Shown here piece after piece: positions 1 through 5,686 of a stretch of DNA of 6,412 nt. The stretch is from the NCBI GenBank assembly GCA_017473665.1, contig JAFUKK010000248.1:1-6412 (forward strand), given 5' to 3'. How positions within the stretch are numbered: the stretch's first letter is position 1; every line of letters begins with the position of its first letter. The DNA comes from Lachnospiraceae bacterium (GTDB lineage Bacteria > Bacillota > Clostridia > Lachnospirales > Lachnospiraceae). The notes beneath the pieces are model-generated. The model was not told the origin of the DNA. It ran no database searches and saw only the letters and a list, made by a program, of their open reading frames with translations. A program made the translations under genes and the position numbers.

Positions 1-470
1 CTGTATTTGGCGCTGTATATAAAATTGCAGCGGTGGAAGAGGATGGCGTATTTGTACCACGTATCAAGATATCCGAGAATGAGGAAAAGATTACCAATCC
101 GGGTCTGAAGAAGGTATATCGTGTATATGATGAGGAACAGAAAGCAGTGGCGGACCTGATTGCTCTGGCCGATGAAGAAGTGGACTTTTCCAAGCCGTTC
201 CGTTATGTGGACCCCAAGAAACCTTGGAAAAACAGACATTTTGAGAATTGTACCGTAAAGGAATTGCAGATACCTATCTTTAAAAATGGTGAGTTGGTCT
301 ATAATATGCCTACTGTAAAGGAGATTGCAGCTTATGTAAAGAAGCAGCTGCGGGAGGAAATCTGGGAAGAGGAACAGCGTTTTGAAAATCCTCATGTGCA
401 TTACATGGATATGACACCTGATTTTTATGATATGAAGATGTCCATGCTTCATGAAAGCAGAGAAGTGTAA
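1..470 (+). CDS. pncB: Nicotinate phosphoribosyltransferase, C-terminal part (5' end outside window)
   Basis: This cytoplasmic enzyme of NAD salvage joins nicotinate and PRPP, with ATP hydrolysis, to give nicotinate mononucleotide. Only the last 155 residues are visible. The frame is open to the left edge, reading VFGAVYKIAAVEEDG from base 3, so the GTG at 33 is an internal valine and not a start. Recognition rests on the family's C-terminal pattern: a VYKL-like strand and basic segment near the start, a DPxxPWK segment (visible residues about 70-77), a 'pIFkNGELVYNMPTVKEI' stretch (about 92-108), and the closing RFENPHVHYMDMTPDFYDM block just before the end. It ends with TAA at 468-470, followed by a strong hairpin terminator. 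It converges with the transporter operon and has no evident functional link to it. The catalytic N-terminal part cannot be checked here. The assignment comes from remembered family motifs, not a search. Confidence 0.88.
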   Translation, partial: VFGAVYKIAAVEEDGVFVPRIKISENEEKITNPGLKKVYRVYDEEQKAVADLIALADEEVDFSKPFRYVDPKKPWKNRHFENCTVKELQIPIFKNGELVYNMPTVKEIAAYVKKQLREEIWEEEQRFENPHVHYMDMTPDFYDMKMSMLHESREV

Positions 471-513
471 ATAGTAAAGTATGGGAAACAAAGAAAAGTA
501 AGCGAATATTAGG

Positions 514-555
514 AAAGCTTCCTTTCTGTGAAAGCAGAAAGGAAGCTTTTTGTTT
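514..555 (+). terminator. Rho-independent terminator of the pncB-like gene, possibly bidirectional
   Basis: A perfect 15-bp stem (514-528 pairing with 535-549, AAAGCTTCCTTTCTG against its exact complement) encloses a 6-nt loop TGAAAG. T residues at 547-551, then GTTT, form the U-tract on the + strand. It lies 44 bp after the pncB-like stop. Read on the minus strand, the same hairpin lies about 35 bp past the permease stop and is followed by TTTCC then TAATATT, a weaker U-tract. It may therefore also end the transporter transcript. No other hairpin is visible between the convergent genes. Confidence 0.9.
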
Positions 556-584
556 GAATAGATGGTTTGTTTTTGGTGGTGGTT

Positions 585-2939
585 TTACTCCGTTACCAGT
601 TCCCGTATAAGTACTTTGCGGATTTTGCCGGAAGCAAGGTAGGCAAACAGGAAGAAACTGATACTGATGACCAGTGCCGGAACCAATAGGGAGGATGCGG
701 TATATTCCAAAACCACTTTGGGCAGGCCGATAACGGAGAATAGCATGCCAAGAAGGGGAGAGGAGAAGACTACACTTAATCCTGTACCTAATAAAGCACC
801 CAATAGGGCAACGACCAGGAAGCGTACCGCAAATTGAAGACGCAACCTGTGGGAGGTAAATCCCATAGCTTTATAGATACCGATATCTGTCCGTTCCTGC
901 AAAAAGGTTTGGTTACATACCATCCGTACCACTACCAGGGCAAATAGCAAGGAAAAGCTATAGATGATTGTTTTCAGTAAGGTAACAATATCCTGATATT
1001 TGATGAGAAAGTAATCATCCTCCGGAATAATTTCTACTGATAAGGTGCGACCGTATTTTTGGGTGATTTCATCGGCTATGGTCTGCAGGGCGGTTTTGTC
1101 CTCTACAAGGTAATAGCGATAGGCATAGGCAGTATCTATATTGCTTCGTTTTGCACCTAGAAAATTCATCAGGAACATTTTGCCGGATTTATGGTCACCC
1201 TGATAAATACCGGACACCAGATAAGAGTTTACCGTGGAGTAGGAGCTGACCGTTACTTCATCTCCGATTTGTAGTTTGAGCAAATCAGCCACTGCTTTTG
1301 TTATCAGAATCTCATTGTCATATAAGGGAGCACGTCCGCTGATAATTCCTGAAACAGCGTTCGGAAATTCATAGATTTCGCAAAGCAGTTCTTCTCCGTT
1401 GAGAGAAGCATAGGTGCGTATCTGGCTGTTTTTCTTAATTACATCCGTATGGGGTAATACAATATCATCCAACATCTCCCAGGTAATATTAGTGTAGGAG
1501 GAGAAACGATAATATACGGATAGGTCCGGTATGGTCAGTCCCATGGCATCCAAGGCTGTTCTGGAACCCATCATATTGCCAATGAGATTGGTAGAAATCA
1601 TGCAAAAGGTAAGCAGTCCCACAATCATAATAGCACCAATATAATGCTGAAAAGCGGAGGTAAACTGCCGGATGGAAAGACTGGTTGTCAGGCAGGTACC
1701 GTTGATGGGCAGCTGTAAACGAGTTTGAAAAAAGATTTCTGCCCTTCCGCCGGAAATGGCCCGTACCGGGGATATTTTTGCCAGTTTTATGGTCTTGAAA
1801 TATATTAATATCAGAGAAACAACCAGGATAGCACCGGCAAATAGCAAATACTTATCCAAGGCCAATCCTTTGGCAGGCAAAAGTCCGGTCATGGGCATGC
1901 AGGAAAGACTAATGGTCCGTTCCAAAGGAAGGGATATCAGACTACCCAATAGGATGCCCACAATTTGCGCCAGAATGTACTGAATGGAGAACAGCAGTCG
2001 TATCTTGTTTGAGGTAAAGCCTTGTGCTTTTAAAATGCCCAAAGTAGTATATTCCAGTTCCAGCTCAGTCTCTATATTGTGACCGATGACAATGGGAACT
2101 ACCAGAAAGAGAAAGAGGGCAAAAACCATAATAATGTTCATGACGGTATCCAGACGCAGGCCTGTGTAATATACGGACATATCAATACAGAGAAATTGCA
2201 TGGCGTAGGATAAAATACCGGTGTCCAGATTTAGCTGTCTCTGAAATTCAGGGGCAGTAAGTTTACTATCCTCCTGTTGATGAATGGTCAGAAGGGTGAT
2301 TTCCAATAAGGCATCATGCCCCGCCAGCCGTTTCCCGGCAGCAAGAATCTGCTCAAAATCTTCCCGGCTTACAAATATCTGCTTTTCGCTGATTTCCATG
2401 GAACCAAAAGTGATTTCTTCCACAAAGCCTTTTACTGTAAATTGGGCAGTATCTCCTTGAAACAAATCCACTGAAATGGTGTCACCTATATTGCAGGAGA
2501 GTCTGTTTTTTAAAATAAGAGGCAGATAAATTTCGCCCTTTTGTAAGGGGAGAACTTCTGTGGCATATCCGTTCAGATCTTGATTCAGTAGCTGAAGCCC
2601 ATCCCTTATCTCCATCATATATTGATTGCCGGTATCATAATGCTCACCGCAGTGCAGACCATGGGTATAAATGGCATCGTGGTATTGAACCTGCTTTACC
2701 AGAGGATGATTTTCAATATCCAGCCGAAGCTCCTGGGTGAGTAATTGATTTCGTATTGCAGCTGTCACATCTCCACAATGAGAATATTCAATGGCATTAT
2801 CAATGGCAGTACGATAATTGGCACGGACACTGAAAATGGTAGTCATAATTCCGCAGACCAGAGCGGTAAGTAATAAGATGCTGAAAAAGGTGCCGCTTTT
2901 TTTGCGGATATTGGCTTTTAAGAGAGTTAGAATTTCCAT
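585..2939 (-). CDS. FtsX-type ABC transporter permease with two duplicated lobes
   Basis: This 784-residue membrane protein would pair with the ATPase encoded just upstream. Eight membrane segments can be read at about 17-39, 265-286, 317-338, 364-382, 432-455, 653-675, 702-727 and 748-769. Two large external domains sit at about 40-264 and 456-652. Each half therefore has one helix, an external MacB/PCD-like domain, then three helices, which is the FtsX layout in tandem. The cytoplasmic coupling segment occurs twice, as TTLGILKAQGFTS (298-310) and TDIGIYKAMGFTS (684-696), and the first half ends in the family's PVRAI (391-395). One chain thus probably supplies both transmembrane halves of a MacB/LolCE-like machine. 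That type of machine works by mechanotransmission or lipid-to-outside extraction, not by a central channel. The start is supported by GGTAGGTG (2944-2951), 4 nt upstream and overlapping the ATPase stop. It is not a BceB: that family has ten helices and one external domain. The substrate is unknown; peptide defence is inferred from context only. Confidence 0.88.
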   Translation of the reverse strand: MEILTLLKANIRKKSGTFFSILLLTALVCGIMTTIFSVRANYRTAIDNAIEYSHCGDVTAAIRNQLLTQELRLDIENHPLVKQVQYHDAIYTHGLHCGEHYDTGNQYMMEIRDGLQLLNQDLNGYATEVLPLQKGEIYLPLILKNRLSCNIGDTISVDLFQGDTAQFTVKGFVEEITFGSMEISEKQIFVSREDFEQILAAGKRLAGHDALLEITLLTIHQQEDSKLTAPEFQRQLNLDTGILSYAMQFLCIDMSVYYTGLRLDTVMNIIMVFALFLFLVVPIVIGHNIETELELEYTTLGILKAQGFTSNKIRLLFSIQYILAQIVGILLGSLISLPLERTISLSCMPMTGLLPAKGLALDKYLLFAGAILVVSLILIYFKTIKLAKISPVRAISGGRAEIFFQTRLQLPINGTCLTTSLSIRQFTSAFQHYIGAIMIVGLLTFCMISTNLIGNMMGSRTALDAMGLTIPDLSVYYRFSSYTNITWEMLDDIVLPHTDVIKKNSQIRTYASLNGEELLCEIYEFPNAVSGIISGRAPLYDNEILITKAVADLLKLQIGDEVTVSSYSTVNSYLVSGIYQGDHKSGKMFLMNFLGAKRSNIDTAYAYRYYLVEDKTALQTIADEITQKYGRTLSVEIIPEDDYFLIKYQDIVTLLKTIIYSFSLLFALVVVRMVCNQTFLQERTDIGIYKAMGFTSHRLRLQFAVRFLVVALLGALLGTGLSVVFSSPLLGMLFSVIGLPKVVLEYTASSLLVPALVISISFFLFAYLASGKIRKVLIRELVTE

Positions 2940-2943
2940 AGTG

Positions 2944-2951
2944 CACCTACC
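2944..2951 (-). promoter_or_regulatory. Ribosome binding site of the permease, overlapping the ATPase stop codon
   Basis: On the minus strand GGTAGGTG ends 4 nt before the permease ATG and contains the ATPase TAG (2947-2949). Ribosomes finishing the ATPase therefore terminate on the permease initiation site. This suggests coupled synthesis of the two subunits. Confidence 0.7.
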
Positions 2952-3708
2952 ATTTCATGGAGGAAAGCCAGGCATTTACTTGTGTTTCCCTGCTTTGCTC
3001 CTGGTCGGGATGATAGGGGGGAAGGGTCAGTTCTCCAATGATTTTACCGTCCTCTAAGTAGAGAATACGATTGGCCCGTAGCGCCGCACGCAGGTCGTGG
3101 GTAACCATAAGGATGCTTTGTCCTTCTTGGTTCAGTTTGGTAAGAAGATTTAGTACTTCTATGGTGTTTTTTCGATTTAATGCGCCGGTGGGTTCATCTG
3201 CGAAGAGCAGTCCCGGATAGTTAATCATGGCTCTGGCAATGGCACAACGTTGCTGTTCCCCTCCGGATACCTGGGAAGGCAGGTGCTTATAAACATGGGA
3301 AATGCCCATTTGTTGCAATAAATCGTAAGCATGCTCCCTGACATCTCCGGCATCCTCATTCTTATTCAGATAACCTGCCACGGTAATATTTTCCAATAGG
3401 GACAAATTACTGATTAAATGCATTTGCTGGAAGATAAAACCAAAATCTGTGTAACGCAGGCTGGCCAATTCCTTTTCTTTCATGGAGACCAAGTCCCGTC
3501 CCTGGTAGAAAATCTGGCCGGCAGTGGCTCTATCCATACCGCTGAGGGCATAAAGAAGAGTAGACTTACCGGAGCCGGAAGCTCCCATGATAACGGTATA
3601 GTCTCCGGCAAATATTTCTAAAGTAATATTAGATAGTACATGGATTTGTCCGCCGTTGTGGGCAAAGCTTTTGCAGAGTCCCTTGGCGGACAGAAGAGTG
3701 TTTTTCAT
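2947..3708 (-). CDS. ABC transporter ATP-binding protein, MacB/LolD type
   Basis: This 253-residue cytoplasmic ATPase would energise the adjacent permease. All nucleotide-binding motifs are intact: Walker A GASGSGKS (42-49), Q-loop in FIFQQ (91-95), signature VSGGEQQR (147-154), Walker B LLFADEP (167-173) with catalytic E172, D-loop GALN (175-178) and H-loop H204. Its length and order match the LolD/MacB/BceA group that serves FtsX-type permeases. The C-terminal tail extends beyond the core, is acidic and polar, and ends in VNAWLSSMKW, resembling tails of clostridial ATPases in kinase-linked FtsX modules (recollection, not searched). The ATG at 3708 has AAAGGAA (3717-3723) 8 nt upstream. The permease starts 7 nt after the stop, so the two are almost certainly cotranscribed and translationally coupled. 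It follows the kinase stop by 60 bp, where a candidate regulated promoter lies. Confidence 0.93.
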   Translation of the reverse strand: MKNTLLSAKGLCKSFAHNGGQIHVLSNITLEIFAGDYTVIMGASGSGKSTLLYALSGMDRATAGQIFYQGRDLVSMKEKELASLRYTDFGFIFQQMHLISNLSLLENITVAGYLNKNEDAGDVREHAYDLLQQMGISHVYKHLPSQVSGGEQQRCAIARAMINYPGLLFADEPTGALNRKNTIEVLNLLTKLNQEGQSILMVTHDLRAALRANRILYLEDGKIIGELTLPPYHPDQEQSRETQVNAWLSSMKW

Positions 3709-3739
3709 ATTTGCGATTCCTTTCCTTTGAGATAATCCG

Positions 3740-3776
3740 ATTCTAATATAAAAGGTATTAAGAAGTCCTTAAGAAC
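3740..3776 (-). promoter_or_regulatory. Candidate response-regulator operator and promoter for the ABC genes
   Basis: The heptamer TTAAGAA occurs twice on the + strand, at 3758-3764 and 3769-3775, separated by GTCC. This gives an exact direct repeat with 11-bp spacing, about one helical turn. On the minus (coding) strand it reads TTCTTAA-GGAC-TTCTTAA, and 12 nt after it comes TAGAAT (3740-3745), a 5/6 match to a -10 box. TATATT (3745-3750) is an alternative. No TTGACA-like -35 is present; the repeat occupies that place. OmpR-family regulators typically bind such tandem repeats and activate promoters with poor -35 boxes. The distal repeat overlaps the kinase TAA. The same stretch also holds an imperfect 12-bp palindrome around CTTAAG (3765-3776). 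Binding by the regulator encoded upstream is inferred, not shown. Confidence 0.55.
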
Positions 3777-4905
3777 CGCAAAGAGGCAAGGAAATAATTA
3801 CTTCCAGCCCATTCTCATGATTATGAAGGAAAAGGGAACCTCCCATCTTTTGCGTAATATATTCTACGATATAAAGTCCTAAGCCGGAGCCGGGCTGGGA
3901 ACCACAGTTTTGCCCACGGTAAAACTTGTCACGGATAAAGGGCATATCTCGGTCCGGAATTCCTGTACCATAGTCCCGAAAATGAAGTTCTATGGTGTCT
4001 TTTATCCGGATGAGGCTTACCTCTATAGGGGGGCTGGCATATTTACGAGTATTGGAAATAATATTTTCAATTATCTGAGTGAGGCGTCCGGCATCAGCCA
4101 TTATGTAGACCGGAGTATCCGGTATGTGATAACGGATGTCTCGAACTATACAATGAAATTCTGCAAGAGTATCCTTTAGGAAAGAGCATATTTCCATTTT
4201 AGCCGGGTGTATCTGTAATTTATCCAAATCCGTAACAGAGTGCAAAAGTAAATCATTGGTAAGAGAGGATACCTGGTCGCACTTATTGATAATGACCTGT
4301 AGGTATTGTTGCCGTTTTTCGGGAGAGGTATCAATATATGCCGCCAGTCCTTCCGCATAAGCCCGAATGGAAGCTAGGGGCGTCTTAATGTCATGGGAAA
4401 GGGTGGCAATAATGGTTTTATTGTGCTCCATGGCTGTTTGTTCGCAGGTACGTGCCCTGGTGATTTCCCGGCGCATATGGTCAAAGGCCCAGGTAAAGGC
4501 GCCGAAATAATTGGACCGTTCCTGCTGCAGGGGAAGGTCTAGCTTGCCGGCAGCCACTTGCTGCGCAAAAGTCTTTAATTTGTCAAAAGGCCGCAGAATG
4601 GTCTGATAGATATAAGTAAATGTTGTCAAAAGACATAGAATGCATACACCACCGCTAATAAGATAATAGGAAATTTCGCGACAGTTGTCCTGGGAATTGC
4701 GCAGAGTATCCTGTAGGGAGGACACTTTTTGGGACATTTGTTCCAAATTCCCGGATAGGGCCAGTTGCTCGATTTCGTTGAGCGTCAAAATATGTTCTCT
4801 GTTTTGGGCTTGGGTCGGTTGCCACAGATATAAGAGAAAGCAACCGGTAATGACCAGAAGGAGTAGGGAGAACAGCAGGGTAATAGATAGTACTTTACGT
4901 TTCAT
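3769..4905 (-). CDS. Membrane sensor histidine kinase with short external loop and HAMP linker
   Basis: This 378-residue kinase would autophosphorylate on H171 and pass the phosphate to the response regulator encoded just before it. The layout is helix 1 (about 5-27), a 52-residue external segment (28-79) that looks helical, helix 2 (80-101), a HAMP-like linker (about 102-154, with LRPFDKLKTFA and the later FGAFTWAFDHMR), then a dimerisation domain with H-box TLSHDIKTPL (168-177). The ATPase domain has N-box NIISNTRKYA (281-290), G1 DYGTGI (311-316) and G2 GSGLGL (339-344), so every catalytic box is intact. The ATG overlaps the regulator stop in ATGA (4902-4905), and TGGAGG (4913-4918) sits 7 nt upstream. 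The external loop is longer than the under-25-residue loop of BceS-type intramembrane sensors but far too short for a PAS or Cache domain. Sensing at the membrane interface, or through the transporter, is plausible. The signal is not identifiable. Confidence 0.93.
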   Translation of the reverse strand: MKRKVLSITLLFSLLLLVITGCFLLYLWQPTQAQNREHILTLNEIEQLALSGNLEQMSQKVSSLQDTLRNSQDNCREISYYLISGGVCILCLLTTFTYIYQTILRPFDKLKTFAQQVAAGKLDLPLQQERSNYFGAFTWAFDHMRREITRARTCEQTAMEHNKTIIATLSHDIKTPLASIRAYAEGLAAYIDTSPEKRQQYLQVIINKCDQVSSLTNDLLLHSVTDLDKLQIHPAKMEICSFLKDTLAEFHCIVRDIRYHIPDTPVYIMADAGRLTQIIENIISNTRKYASPPIEVSLIRIKDTIELHFRDYGTGIPDRDMPFIRDKFYRGQNCGSQPGSGLGLYIVEYITQKMGGSLFLHNHENGLEVIISLPLCGS

Positions 4906-5591
4906 CTGGGAACCTCCAGCAAATAACCGACTTTAAATATGGTTTTGATGTATAGAGGATGGGCCGGGTCTTTTTCCAGCTTTTCCCGAAGCCACCGGAT
5001 ATGTACCGTAAGAGTGGATGGCTCCACCGGTGCATAGGTGCCCCATACATCGGATAGTATTTTTTCTTTTGGAACAGCCTTGTTTTTATGACGGCACAGG
5101 TAAGCCAACAGGTCAAATTCCCTTAAGGAAAGAGAAACGGGCTGATTGTCTTTGAGAACTGTCCGTGTGGTGAGATTGACAGAGATGTCTCCAAAAGTAA
5201 TTAGCTGCTCTTTGGTTGTAAAGTCATAGGTACGACGTATCAGAGCATTTACACGTACTAAAAGTTCCTGCATGGAGTACGGTTTGGGTAAATAATCATC
5301 TCCGCCAATTTCAAAGCCGGTGATACGGTCAGTTTCACTGGTACGGGCACTGGCAAAAATAATCGGTACAGTTGACTTCTCCCGAAGTTCTTTACACAGG
5401 TCAAAGCCAATAGTATCAGGAAGATTAATGTCCAGTATAATCAGATGAAAAATGTGCTGTGAAAGCAGAGAAAGGGCCTCTTTTCTGTTGACGGCAAGAG
5501 ACACTCCATAACCATAGCTTTCCAGTATGTCAGAAATAACAAGAGATAAATCCTTGTCATCATCTATAAGCAAAATATTTTTTTGAGACAT
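4902..5591 (-). CDS. OmpR/PhoB-family response regulator
   Basis: This 229-residue DNA-binding regulator is the partner of the downstream kinase. The receiver domain (about 4-118) has the acidic pocket D10-D11-D12, phosphoacceptor D54 in ILDINLP, switch residue S81 and K103 in LPKPY. The winged-helix effector domain (about 128-227) carries LSLREFDLLAYL (153-164), recognition helix TLTVHIRWLREKL (193-205) and the wing ending IKTIFKVGYLLEVP. The start chosen is the ATG at 5591, giving MSQKNILLIDDD, because AAAAGGAG lies 7 nt upstream and family members begin there. A longer in-frame reading to 5681 would begin inside a terminator hairpin. It overlaps the kinase by 4 nt, so the two are translationally coupled. 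The likely target is the direct repeat upstream of the ATPase gene. Autoregulation is possible, but no copy of that repeat is visible upstream of this gene. Confidence 0.94.
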   Translation of the reverse strand: MSQKNILLIDDDKDLSLVISDILESYGYGVSLAVNRKEALSLLSQHIFHLIILDINLPDTIGFDLCKELREKSTVPIIFASARTSETDRITGFEIGGDDYLPKPYSMQELLVRVNALIRRTYDFTTKEQLITFGDISVNLTTRTVLKDNQPVSLSLREFDLLAYLCRHKNKAVPKEKILSDVWGTYAPVEPSTLTVHIRWLREKLEKDPAHPLYIKTIFKVGYLLEVPR

Positions 5592-5597
5592 ATGAGG

Positions 5598-5605
5598 ACT
5601 CCTTT
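5598..5605 (-). promoter_or_regulatory. Ribosome binding site deciding the response-regulator start
   Basis: On the minus strand AAAAGGAG lies 7 nt (TCCTCAT) before the ATG at 5591. It is one of the strongest Shine-Dalgarno matches in the window. It fixes the start at MSQKN and not at the in-frame Met 30 codons upstream. Confidence 0.8.
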
Positions 5606-5617
5606 TGACAATCTGTA

Positions 5618-5636
5618 ATAAAGTGTACCACATTAT
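5618..5636 (-). promoter_or_regulatory. 19-bp dyad, candidate operator upstream of the response regulator
   Basis: The + strand reads ATAAaGTGtacCACaTTAT. The arms ATAA-GTG and CAC-TTAT are perfectly complementary apart from one A/A position and a 3-bp centre. The dyad lies 27 bp before the regulator start codon, where the promoter must be, and includes weak -10-like candidates (TACACT, TTTATT). No convincing -35/-10 pair was found in 5592-5647. The dyad differs from the direct repeat upstream of the ATPase, so another DNA-binding protein may act here. It could also be a chance AT-rich palindrome. Confidence 0.38.
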
Positions 5637-5642
5637 GGACTT

Positions 5643-5679
5643 ATAAAGAACCCCAAATGTGGTAGCACATATGGGGTTC
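5643..5679 (-). terminator. Rho-independent terminator after the activase-related gene
   Basis: Arms 5648-5661 and 5666-5679 pair over 14 positions with a single A/A mismatch around a 4-nt loop GTAG. The outer part is the strong GAACCCC/GGGGTTC block. On the minus strand the stem is followed by TTTATAAG, a short U-rich run. It begins 8 nt after the stop of the activase-related gene, and so separates that gene from the regulator-kinase-transporter operon. Confidence 0.75.
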
Positions 5680-5686
5680 ATGGAAG

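Noticed and set aside
33..470. GTG at 33 as the start of a small complete gene
   Set aside because: The same frame is open to the left edge and the upstream residues fit the nicotinate phosphoribosyltransferase family, so this is a truncated gene, not a short one.
471..584. Possible small gene or RNA between the convergent genes
   Set aside because: Apart from the hairpin terminator the 114 bp are AT-rich, with no start preceded by a ribosome binding site and no further structure.
1756..1983. Open frames on the + strand opposite the permease, ATPase, kinase and regulator
   Set aside because: They lie entirely within strongly supported minus-strand genes, lack convincing ribosome binding sites, and encode no recognisable domains.
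4840..4905. Lipobox-like ITGC (residues 19-22) in the kinase suggesting a lipoprotein
   Set aside because: The cysteine lies inside the first transmembrane helix of a standard two-helix sensor kinase. Cleavage there would remove the membrane anchor, so it is most likely a chance match.
585..5591. Assignment of the module as BceRS-BceAB (bacitracin resistance)
   Set aside because: The helix count and two external domains of the permease, and the longer sensor loop with HAMP in the kinase, do not fit the Bce type. Gene symbols were therefore left empty.
5592..5681. A 30-residue N-terminal extension of the response regulator starting at an ATG at 5681
   Set aside because: That ATG lies next to the terminator hairpin and the extension would be translated from the hairpin itself. 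It has no family resemblance and no ribosome binding site, whereas the ATG at 5591 has AAAAGGAG at ideal spacing.
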